The notes below the pieces were generated by a model. The model was given only the letters and a program-made list of their open reading frames with translations. It did not search any database and was not told the DNA's origin. Below, in pieces: positions 56,939 to 64,000 of a stretch of 64,000 nt of DNA (positions are counted from its first letter, which is position 1; each line of letters opens with the position of its first letter). This stretch comes from Undibacterium pigrum. Its GTDB lineage: Bacteria; Pseudomonadota; Gammaproteobacteria; Burkholderiales; Burkholderiaceae_D. Position numbers and translations under genes: made by a program. The DNA lies in the NCBI RefSeq assembly GCF_003201815.1, contig NZ_QJKB01000009.1, positions 146,934 to 210,933 of the forward strand, in the 5' to 3' direction.

Positions 56939-59900
56939 TTAATCTGTGCGAAGCAATTGTTTCCAAACACGGGTTGCTGGTACATCCCCTTGAGAAAAAG
57001 TTGTTTGAACTGGTTTTGGTCCATTCGCATCCGTAGATCCAGAAGATGGCGGTTGATAAATTATTGATTTATTTCCCTTTTTCAAGATCGTAGTACCAAA
57101 GGTCAAAGTTCCTTGTTTTCCTGCAATCAACGTATCAGAAGAGTCGACCTTACCATCTCCATTTGTATCGAATACTGGATAAGGGAAGACACCGCCTGTC
57201 AAGGCACGCAAGATAAAAGTCGTTGATTTGCCGTCAGAGGAACAAGTATCAGTTGCACCAGCGGGAATGATAGACGTAAAAATGACTTCATCAAAATACA
57301 CTTGTGGCTCGATGGTAATTCGTTCTCCTGTAGAAAGCGTGGTATCAAGATCCATATACCAACCACGTTTCGCGCTGTAATCCATAGGCTTATTATCAAC
57401 CGTATAACTACTTCCAGTAGCGGTCAACGTTTGTTTTTGCAACGCAGTCTGACTACCGGTAATAGCGCTCGCTGTAACACTTGCTACCCCCGTATTATCC
57501 CACACACCATAGATGGATTGAACGTCAGTATTCAAGGCATCATCTGTTTCATAAACTTTCCCAGTGCCAAACAATATCAGCATACCGCCTCTAGGATGGG
57601 GAGTAATATCAGGTGGCACAGTAATTGGCTGCGTTTTGGTTGAACGTACAGCTCTGAACAACGGTACTCCCGAGAACGCAACAGAGGTTCCACTACTGGT
57701 AACATTGAACTTCCACAAATTACCCTGTATGTCGCCGGCGTAAATCGCCTTAATGGTCGAATCAACATTGAACAGCAAGGTAGGAGAAGACAATCCATTT
57801 GGCGTCACTGCATTACCTACACCAGTATCAATTTTGGTTACCTGCCCATCTTTAAGACGGATCAAGAACAAGACTGCATGTTTATTCCCACTCTCGTAAC
57901 CATTTCCAACGACAGCTACCCAATCGCCATTTGGCATACGGCCAATTTGTGCATTACCGATGGTATACCCCAAGTCAGCATCATCAGCTGAAGTGATTTC
58001 CCATAAAACATTGTTTTGTGCAAAGCTAGTTGGATTTGTCACATCAAGAGCAAATACTGAGCGACCGCCAGCACCTGTTGTGCCTACCAATGCAGTTTTC
58101 CATCCTGAATTCCAGTAATCACCCAAAGTAGGGGTGCCGTCGACATAAAATTTATGCCCATATGTTGTTCTGGAAAGCTCAGGCAATTTGCTCATAACTC
58201 CCTTAGGAACATAAGCGAAATTCTCAATACCGGTAGCACCATCAAGTGCGTGCAACATGCCGTCATTAGCGCCTATGTAGACCATGGATGGGCGACCAGC
58301 TTTAAATGTGAGGAAGTCAGTATACGAATTAGCCTTTTCTGGAGCAGTGGAAGGCAAGAAATCATAACCATCATCTTCGCCTTCTTTCAGATATTGCGGT
58401 GCTGAGTTTACAAAATCACCAAACGCCTGGGTACGTGGGCGCAAAATCCCCCCCAGGTCAGGCCCGCCTTTAATATAGTCAACTATATTAGCCCCTGTCA
58501 CTGAGTTTGCAGGCAAATAGGTCAGCGCTTCAGTATTGAAATAAGCCTGATCAGCTACAGCTAAATTCAACAGGTCAAACTTTCTCCCTTTAGCCGTCGC
58601 ATCAACATAGGTAAATACCTTATCTTTTCTTGTAGAAAATGCTGGTACCGAACCAACCCAACCTGCCGTCGTCAAATTACCATTTACGTCCAGTGGCCTT
58701 TGGACAATCTGGCCAGACCAGTCAGACGTGCGATAGCTAGAAGTGTATAAACTAGTACCACTACGAACGGTATTGCTGGAAGTACCAACCGCAGCCGCAT
58801 CACCTATGCGCTCAGAAATCGTATTCAGCGACGATTCCAGTGCCGCAGAAAACTCTGTAGGATTGGACGCACTAAAGAATTTGCCGCGTGAATTGACCGC
58901 TGCATGCCAAAGATCATCAATTTGATTTGATGCGCCATCTGGCCACTGCTTGGTTCCTGCAGTCAAAGCGGGCAAATCACCAGGATAATTCAAATTCCCG
59001 GCCACCCCCAGGCCCACTGTAAAATGCACCAAATGCTGCCAAAAAGCAGGGTCCGCTCCGGATACCGGTACATTTTTCTTTTCAGGCCCCCAGTCATCAC
59101 GCAAATCACGCGACCAATAGTAAAACGCGATATCTGCCAGTGTATTAGCAAATGTATCTGCATAAGGTCCAACTGGATTCGCCGGATTATAGGTATAAGT
59201 TGTTGCATTAGGCCCTGTGATAGTAGGACCAGCCGTGCCATCGTAATTGAGAGTGCGGCCACCGCCAGCGGCAGCATCATTCCAATAACCATCGGTCATC
59301 AGAATATTATAATTCTGGCGGCATGTCAGTTGAGTCGTGGTTGCACCAATGCCATATTGTGTTTGCCATGGGCCATTGACTGTCCTGTTCCTGAAATACT
59401 GCCCAACTTCATCAATTGCCTTGCGCAAAGGTGTACTTGACGCTGGCATTCTATGCTTATACAAGGTGTTCAAAAAGGCGGTTTTGTTGGGATCAGTAAA
59501 ATCGTCAGAAACCCTGTTAATCACAGTTCCTGTGGTGTTGATCGTACCAAAGCCTACCCGCAAGGTCGCACTTTGCTTGGCAAATGCCAGTCCTGTACCA
59601 GCACGCGCAGCCAGAATGCGTGAACGATAATATTGGAACCAGTTGGCAAAATTCTGCTGCTCTTGAGCAATTGTGCAAGTAGCCGCAGTGCAATCTGTCC
59701 TGGCTGGTGCCTTAGGAGGCAGGCTGGTACCTGCTTTAATTTCTACCCTGGTATAGCAAGACAAGGTGCTTTTATTGCAACTTCCACCAGGATTGTAAAT
59801 GTAATACAAAGCCGGGAATATAGTGCGGGCGTTAGTATCATAGGCATTCGCCGCATCATTCAACCAAGCCGCGTAACCAGCAGCAAAGGTTTGATTTTGC

Positions 59901-60439
59901 GTCAAATTCATGGTGGTTGTATTAGTGCCACCGTTAGGAGCAACGGGGTTCAATAAAGCCGCAGCCGGATTGGCCGGGTCCATTTGTCCACCACCAGGTT
60001 TTGCCCAAGGCACATATAAAACCTTGGGATCATAATAAGCTTTATTGACATCTGAAGAACGCCAGCGAGCTACGGTAATATTGTGATTAAAACCGACAAC
60101 CACACGATTATCCTGATTGTAGTCACCGGAAATATTATAAATATTAGCAGGCCTTGGAAACACGCTGGTTACCCAGCAATCATCACCAGAAGTACAGTAA
60201 TTATTATACGCAGTGCCCGATGTGTCGTTATTCCCCGTCCTTGCTATGTTGTCTGGCAACATCTCAAACATCATGGAGCCGGAATCATCCAGCGTATAAA
60301 AAATGTTTGGTGGTACATTAGGCTTCACCAATGGTGGCATTTGTGAAATGCCTGCATATGCAGAAGCAGACCAGCCAAACTGTGCAGCCAGTGCACAGAT
60401 CAAATAATAGCTGATTGGTTTTCTTAGATTATTCGTCAT
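56939..60439 (-). CDS. pilY1: Type IV pilus tip/biogenesis protein PilY1 (PilC)
   Basis: A 1166-residue secreted protein with an N-terminal signal peptide ending ASAYA, a vWA-like metal site DDSGSM (51-56) and a C-terminal PilC/PilY beta-propeller (TFKAGRPSMVYIGANDGMLHALD is its first blade). A calcium-type loop DTNGDGKVDSSD (1091-1102) is near the C-terminus. PilY1 sits at the pilus tip with minor pilins and affects retraction, adhesion and surface sensing. Confidence 0.95.
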   Translation of the reverse strand: MTNNLRKPISYYLICALAAQFGWSASAYAGISQMPPLVKPNVPPNIFYTLDDSGSMMFEMLPDNIARTGNNDTSGTAYNNYCTSGDDCWVTSVFPRPANIYNISGDYNQDNRVVVGFNHNITVARWRSSDVNKAYYDPKVLYVPWAKPGGGQMDPANPAAALLNPVAPNGGTNTTTMNLTQNQTFAAGYAAWLNDAANAYDTNARTIFPALYYIYNPGGSCNKSTLSCYTRVEIKAGTSLPPKAPARTDCTAATCTIAQEQQNFANWFQYYRSRILAARAGTGLAFAKQSATLRVGFGTINTTGTVINRVSDDFTDPNKTAFLNTLYKHRMPASSTPLRKAIDEVGQYFRNRTVNGPWQTQYGIGATTTQLTCRQNYNILMTDGYWNDAAAGGGRTLNYDGTAGPTITGPNATTYTYNPANPVGPYADTFANTLADIAFYYWSRDLRDDWGPEKKNVPVSGADPAFWQHLVHFTVGLGVAGNLNYPGDLPALTAGTKQWPDGASNQIDDLWHAAVNSRGKFFSASNPTEFSAALESSLNTISERIGDAAAVGTSSNTVRSGTSLYTSSYRTSDWSGQIVQRPLDVNGNLTTAGWVGSVPAFSTRKDKVFTYVDATAKGRKFDLLNLAVADQAYFNTEALTYLPANSVTGANIVDYIKGGPDLGGILRPRTQAFGDFVNSAPQYLKEGEDDGYDFLPSTAPEKANSYTDFLTFKAGRPSMVYIGANDGMLHALDGATGIENFAYVPKGVMSKLPELSRTTYGHKFYVDGTPTLGDYWNSGWKTALVGTTGAGGRSVFALDVTNPTSFAQNNVLWEITSADDADLGYTIGNAQIGRMPNGDWVAVVGNGYESGNKHAVLFLIRLKDGQVTKIDTGVGNAVTPNGLSSPTLLFNVDSTIKAIYAGDIQGNLWKFNVTSSGTSVAFSGVPLFRAVRSTKTQPITVPPDITPHPRGGMLILFGTGKVYETDDALNTDVQSIYGVWDNTGVASVTASAITGSQTALQKQTLTATGSSYTVDNKPMDYSAKRGWYMDLDTTLSTGERITIEPQVYFDEVIFTSIIPAGATDTCSSDGKSTTFILRALTGGVFPYPVFDTNGDGKVDSSDTLIAGKQGTLTFGTTILKKGNKSIIYQPPSSGSTDANGPKPVQTTFSQGDVPATRVWKQLLRTD

Positions 60440-60489
60440 GATACCCTCTTCAATTTACTTAACTTAGCTTGAGTGACATTGAGCAAATA

Positions 60490-61047
60490 CTAGTTACCGC
60501 CGGGGAACCATGTCTGCTGCAGCCATACCACCGACTTCGCATTAGCGCCTTGGGCTCGTACAGTCGTCACGAAAGCTGTAATAATTCCAGTGCCCGCATT
60601 TTTCTTCCTGGTGAAACCTTGTGAAGTTGGCTTCCTCCACTCTTCAATAATACATTGGGGTTGATCCGAAACTTTCTCTATCGTATTGGCTGGCAGCTTA
60701 TAACCCTTTGCTACCAAATTAGTTTTAGTCCTCCACAGATCTGGTAGAAAAAATTCTGGTGCCCCACCTGTATAACGATTAATCGGTACTCCGTGCAAAG
60801 CAGTTTGCGATGTCGCTAACGGTAACGACGTATCACCAGCAAGAGTTTGCTCGATTTCTTTTTGGCAATATCGCAAGGCTGTCTCTGCGGTTTGAAAAGC
60901 GATATTTTGCTCCCCCATGTTTTTTGCTATGTTTTCGCCCTGCGTTGCTCTGCGCACCGCAGTGAGCGCCAGTAACGTTAAAACCAAAAGAAATACCATG
61001 GCTGTCAACATGACAAAGCCTTTTTGAGAATTGTGTAATGTTTTCAT
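60490..61047 (-). CDS. pilX: Type IV pilus minor pilin PilX
   Basis: A 185-residue minor pilin. The prepilin site is KG/FVMLTAMVFLLVLTLLAL (after G10); the mature protein has Thr rather than Glu at +5, a divergence seen in PilX-type proteins. Its ATG overlaps the pilW stop (ATGA). It is part of the priming complex with PilV, PilW, FimT and PilY1. Confidence 0.88.
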   Translation of the reverse strand: MKTLHNSQKGFVMLTAMVFLLVLTLLALTAVRRATQGENIAKNMGEQNIAFQTAETALRYCQKEIEQTLAGDTSLPLATSQTALHGVPINRYTGGAPEFFLPDLWRTKTNLVAKGYKLPANTIEKVSDQPQCIIEEWRKPTSQGFTRKKNAGTGIITAFVTTVRAQGANAKSVVWLQQTWFPGGN

Positions 61048-62027
61048 AATGATCTTCCAGGAACACGGCCACGTATGCCGACTACAGTAGTAAACGTCGA
61101 GTACAAGCGCTTATCCGGCGCAGTAACAACGGTGCCAGAACAATTAGTGTAAGTCATTGGTTTAGGTGCCAAGCCACCATTTTCAGAGCGCATGACCAAA
61201 CATATTTTGGCTGAAATAATACGTGCCCATTTCGTTATAGGCGGATCACCAGGCAAGGGGTCAGCTTCACCAACAGGGTCTGGAACCGTTGGTGCCATCA
61301 GATCAGCTGCATTAAAAAAACTATTTACCGATTGCTTATTTTGCTGGTCGTATCCATAAACTATCTTCATATCAATGACATTTTCCATAATCGGCTTCCC
61401 TGCCGAAAAAGCAGTGCCAATTGGAACGCCGCCATTTCCTGCGCAATATAAGTCACTTCGCCCAGTGGAAGAATTCGTCACAATGTAATAACGATTTTCT
61501 ACTGTGTAATTTGAATCGGTTGTAGGAAATTTGACAGTTTGGGGCACTGCCTGTCCCAGACAGTCAGTTGGAGCAGCAGCTGATGCTGCCGCCGCATTAG
61601 AATTATCCACATCAACAATGTAGCGTACTGTAAGACTATCAGGACCAGTTGTAGATAGGTTGCAAGGAACCGGGTTAACAGCCGGAACAGGGCTAGCAGG
61701 CACAAGAGGCGAAATGAAGCCACCACTGCAGCCTGATATTCCTTCAATATTCTGATCATAAGACGAAACACCTCCGCCAGCGGCAACTTGAGCACCAGTA
61801 TTTTTTTGCGGCCCAGTTTCCGCCATACGAATATGATAAGCAATCATATTCAACGCCATCCTGCCATCTTCTTCCATGACTGACTTATCATCGAAAATCT
61901 TATAAGTTTGAGAATTATTCACAAACAATGAAGTCACGGCCAGAGAAATGATGAGTCCAATTGTCATGGCTATCATCAATTCAACCAAGGACCGCCCCTG
62001 GGAATACTTTAAATTAATACCGCTCAC
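61044..62027 (-). CDS. pilW: Type IV pilus minor pilin PilW
   Basis: A 327-residue minor pilin with N-terminal segment QG/RSLVELMIAMTIGLIISL (cleavage after G11, Glu at +5). A long extracellular domain has several Cys (CSGGF, PCNLS, DCLGQ, YCAGN, NCSG). The frame runs open into pilV, but a GTG at 62027 with GAGG just before it gives a normal short leader, so this start is preferred. It overlaps pilX downstream. Confidence 0.8.
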   Translation of the reverse strand: MSGINLKYSQGRSLVELMIAMTIGLIISLAVTSLFVNNSQTYKIFDDKSVMEEDGRMALNMIAYHIRMAETGPQKNTGAQVAAGGGVSSYDQNIEGISGCSGGFISPLVPASPVPAVNPVPCNLSTTGPDSLTVRYIVDVDNSNAAAASAAAPTDCLGQAVPQTVKFPTTDSNYTVENRYYIVTNSSTGRSDLYCAGNGGVPIGTAFSAGKPIMENVIDMKIVYGYDQQNKQSVNSFFNAADLMAPTVPDPVGEADPLPGDPPITKWARIISAKICLVMRSENGGLAPKPMTYTNCSGTVVTAPDKRLYSTFTTVVGIRGRVPGRSL

Positions 62028-62038
62028 ATTCGCCTCGC

Positions 62039-62584
62039 TTAAGGTGTAATACTTAATTTTATGCAACGTATGCCAGCACCTGGCGACGGCGGAGTGCCAT
62101 TCGGACATGAAGGGTCAAGCGCAGTGAAATTCACTTCCTTCCACATTACATAGATGTCATACCCACCACTCGCATTCTGCGTGATGTTGCCAGCACCACC
62201 ATTCATGCGCGTTCCAAGATTTCTGAGCCACTCAGCTACATCCTTATCTGCAACCTCCTTGGCCGTGCAATTAATAGGTACAGCGCATACTGGGACTATT
62301 GGCAAACTTGCGATGGTTGTACTATATGCGGTTTGATAGCTATAAAAATTAGGAGCAAAACCAGTATCTTTATCCTTGATCGCCTGGGCATTAGCGCGCA
62401 TGCGGTCTGCGATTTCATATACGGCCTGACTGGCCTCGGAGCGATAATTCGAGGCTTTTAAATATTTCAAGGTATTCGCCTGCAAGCTAGCCACACCCAA
62501 AAGACCTATCGACAGGACCACCATGGCTACGACGATTTCCACCATCGAGACGCCTTTTTGCTTATTGAAAATAAATTGTTTCAT
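62039..62584 (-). CDS. pilV: Type IV pilus minor pilin PilV
   Basis: A 181-residue minor pilin with leader MKQFIFNKQKG/VSMVEIVVAMVVLSIG (cleavage after G11, Glu at +5) and the PilV pattern of RANAQA and paired Cys (PVCAVPINC). The chosen ATG has TGAGG at a good distance; an upstream GTG would overlap fimT. The gene lies 7 bases after fimT. Confidence 0.85.
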   Translation of the reverse strand: MKQFIFNKQKGVSMVEIVVAMVVLSIGLLGVASLQANTLKYLKASNYRSEASQAVYEIADRMRANAQAIKDKDTGFAPNFYSYQTAYSTTIASLPIVPVCAVPINCTAKEVADKDVAEWLRNLGTRMNGGAGNITQNASGGYDIYVMWKEVNFTALDPSCPNGTPPSPGAGIRCIKLSITP

Positions 62585-62591
62585 GGACGCC

Positions 62592-63185
62592 TCAATCACG
62601 ACAAGGTAAAGTCTTTACTACGCTGACTTTTTTTAAGATAGAAACGCAAACGTAGCGATCATAGGTAGCACCCATATAAGAATCTGGCGGCTTGACATAA
62701 AAGTACATAGCTGGGCCACTAACAGGATTTCCGGCTATACCTGCAACTGTAATAGATTGAGTAGCTGGCACTGGAATAATGGAGCCTGCTGCCGCATCAA
62801 GAAACAAAGCTGGCTGCACCTTCACCAGGGTATCACCAGCATCATATTGACCATTGGCATTTTTATCTTGAAAAAGTATCCAGCCACTGCCCCAACCTGT
62901 GTTCGAACCATTGCTGACCACATTTGAACACGCTGGCGTGGCAGCATCGGGATTCTCACTTTTACATATCGTTACTGCACCACTAATCCCTGCCAAGGTT
63001 TTCGCATGTGTAATCGCACCATGCAAAAGAGCTGCATTTGTAGCGCTGCGATTACTGACAAGGAAAGACCTGTAATTTGGCAAGGCTATAGATGTAATGA
63101 TGCCGACGATAGCAACCACGACCAATAGCTCTAGCATGGTGAAGCCATGTTGCGAATGCAGCAGTTTAAATTTTTGCATGTTCAT
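62592..63185 (-). CDS. fimT: Type IV pilus minor pilin FimT/GspH-family
   Basis: A 197-residue pseudopilin with leader ending QHG/FTMLELLVVVAIVGI (cleavage after G14, Glu at +5) and a GspH/FimT-type globular domain (GWGSGWILFQDKNANGQYD). An in-frame ATG two codons later has the better AAGAG spacing, so the true start may be 63179. First gene of the minor-pilin operon, downstream of the 5S rRNA terminator. Confidence 0.85.
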   Translation of the reverse strand: MNMQKFKLLHSQHGFTMLELLVVVAIVGIITSIALPNYRSFLVSNRSATNAALLHGAITHAKTLAGISGAVTICKSENPDAATPACSNVVSNGSNTGWGSGWILFQDKNANGQYDAGDTLVKVQPALFLDAAAGSIIPVPATQSITVAGIAGNPVSGPAMYFYVKPPDSYMGATYDRYVCVSILKKVSVVKTLPCRD

Positions 63186-63653
63186 ACTCTTTTCACCTTA
63201 TATTTGATCATCATATATGATTGCCTGCACGCATCAATACTTTCACGATTAACGGTAAGCTTCTACTGACAAGTGGCAAACATGCCTCAGTTGCACTGCA
63301 AACCACTCTGTTTCTGAATGGCATTCTAAACAAGCAGCTTGCTCTCACGATAGTATCACTTGCAACATCCAGGGCATTAGTATTGCCTCCTGAATAAAAA
63401 CCGGCAAATTGAAGTCGTGTCGCCAGACTTAATCTCCCAACAATGCAAATGCTCAAGCGAGCATCGACATTAATTGACGAAAACCGCTGGAGCGCCAGGC
63501 CCGGTAGTCTCCTGCCTGCACAGGAGCGGCGGTTTAAAGGTTCACCGTTGAAATGTGTGCATGCAGATGCAAAGGCTTGAACTATCCAGCAAGTTGAGCA
63601 GCGATGCTGGTAACCAGCCATCAGATGATAAGGGAGTTAGCTTAAACCCCGTC

Positions 63654-63673
63654 GCTCCATCGCAGGCTGGAGC
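63654..63673. repeat. 20-bp palindromic element (6-8-6), copy B
   Basis: GCTCCATCGCAGGCTGGAGC, arms GCTCCA/TGGAGC around 8 bases, followed by CCA as in the copy at 20342. Confidence 0.55.
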
Positions 63674-63797
63674 CCAGCGTCGTTGGCCGATGGGCCGTGC
63701 GGTGAACTAGAATAAAGAAACCAAAGGCACAGAGTAAAAACAGAGAAGTTCGCATGTTTTTGCTGTCCTTTTGCCGTTCTCGCCTTTCTCAGTGAAT

Positions 63798-63832
63798 CTC
63801 TGTGTCTCTGTGCCTCAGTGTTGAGAGGTCTT
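63798..63832 (-). repeat. Dispersed 35-bp repeat, copy 2 (inverted)
   Basis: The reverse complement matches 20233-20267 at 34 of 35 bases, the one difference being a central T for A. Confidence 0.85.
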
Positions 63833-63870
63833 AGGTTTGATAGTTAATTTTCTGTTTCCGTTTTCGCAAA

Positions 63871-63903
63871 AGCAAAACCCCCACACAATTACTTGTATGG
63901 GGG
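63871..63903 (-). terminator. Terminator after 5S rRNA
   Basis: On the minus strand the stem CCCCCATACAA/TTGTGTGGGGG (one mismatch) with a short loop is followed by TTTTGC. It closes the rRNA operon 15 bases after the 5S 3' end. Confidence 0.85.
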
Positions 63904-63917
63904 TATGCGGAATAAAA

Positions 63918-64000
63918 GCCTGACGATAACCTACTTTCACACTGGTTGCAGCACTATCATTGGCGCGTAATCGTTTCACGGTCCTGTTCGGGATGGGAAG
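63918..64000 (-). rRNA. rrf: 5S ribosomal RNA, 3' part (5' end outside window)
   Basis: The reverse complement starts CTTCCCATCCCGAACAGGAC and ends GTAGGTTATCGTCAGGC, matching the 3' three-quarters of a betaproteobacterial 5S rRNA. About 30 bases of the 5' end lie outside the window, as presumably do 23S and 16S. Confidence 0.95.

Larger units (their letters stand above)
63186..63870. other. Non-coding gap with repeats between pilus operon and rRNA
   Basis: About 690 bases without a convincing gene. A 136-residue open frame (63211-63621, minus) has no ribosome-binding site or family features. The gap holds a structured element near 63481-63535 (AAACCGC/GCGGTTT arms enclosing CTCCTG/CAGGAG), a 20-bp palindrome and a copy of a 35-bp repeat. 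The promoter of the pilus operon should lie near its left end but was not pinpointed. Confidence 0.5.

Noticed and set aside
63211..63621. 136-residue open frame on the minus strand near the rRNA operon
   Set aside because: No ribosome-binding site, no recognisable domain, and it overlaps repeat-type structured DNA.

Overview
The window looks like chromosomal DNA of a betaproteobacterium, probably order Burkholderiales and perhaps close to Oxalobacteraceae/Undibacterium. This is inferred from the betaproteobacterial 5S rRNA at the right edge, the AddAB-like/trxA/rho neighbourhood, the Tol and type IV pilus gene types, and moderate base composition. No species assignment was computed. Genes are tightly packed, many with ATGA or TAATG stop/start overlaps.

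1-8.2 kb: a minus-strand AddB-like/AddA-like helicase-nuclease pair (AddA-like lacks only its last residues at the window edge), then plus-strand trxA and rho; rho has a C-rich, G-poor leader. 8.2-12.1 kb: nitric oxide detoxification. A quinol-type NO reductase, a DUF2249 protein and a cupin lie on the minus strand, with divergent nsrR. The intergenic region holds a perfect FNR-type box and three NsrR-like sites. 12.1-20.1 kb: an RND multidrug pump (adaptor, transporter, outer-membrane lipoprotein), an AcrR-like operator exactly between its -35 and -10, a distant tetR-type gene and a TRIC-family membrane protein. 20.1-24.4 kb: type B L31 protein, an ArnT-like membrane glycosyltransferase, a MATE pump and tRNA-Leu(CAA).

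24.4-34.1 kb: a defence region next to the tRNA: hsdM, a DUF1016/YhcG-type nuclease, hsdS, hsdR, and a convergent DUF5655-type nuclease. A 20-bp palindrome of dispersed-repeat type lies in frame inside hsdR. 34.3-38.3 kb: a two-gene operon for a VRR-NUC (FAN1-like) nuclease and a Cas4-like/XPD-type helicase fusion, preceded by a perfect LexA box, so probably SOS-controlled. 38.3-42.6 kb: a four-gene operon (TetR regulator, UbiB/ABC1-type kinase, small membrane protein, DUF2867 protein) and a protein with a Gly/Cys-rich tail.

42.7-54.2 kb: an M16 metalloprotease; then, on the minus strand, ybgC-tolQ-tolR running into tamA-tamB instead of tolA-tolB-pal, and a YdfG-like dehydrogenase. 54.3-56.5 kb: a ZTP riboswitch ahead of glyA, then nrdR. 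56.5-63.2 kb: a type IV pilus minor-pilin operon (fimT-pilV-pilW-pilX-pilY1-pilE). The right edge holds the 3' part of a minus-strand 5S rRNA and its terminator, the end of an rRNA operon lying outside the window.

The less ordinary items are the SOS-linked FAN1/XPD-Cas4 operon, the nuclease embedded in the type I restriction operon, the repeat exonised into hsdR, the kinase operon with an altered KxGQ motif, the Cys/Gly-tailed protein and the tolQR-tamAB arrangement.
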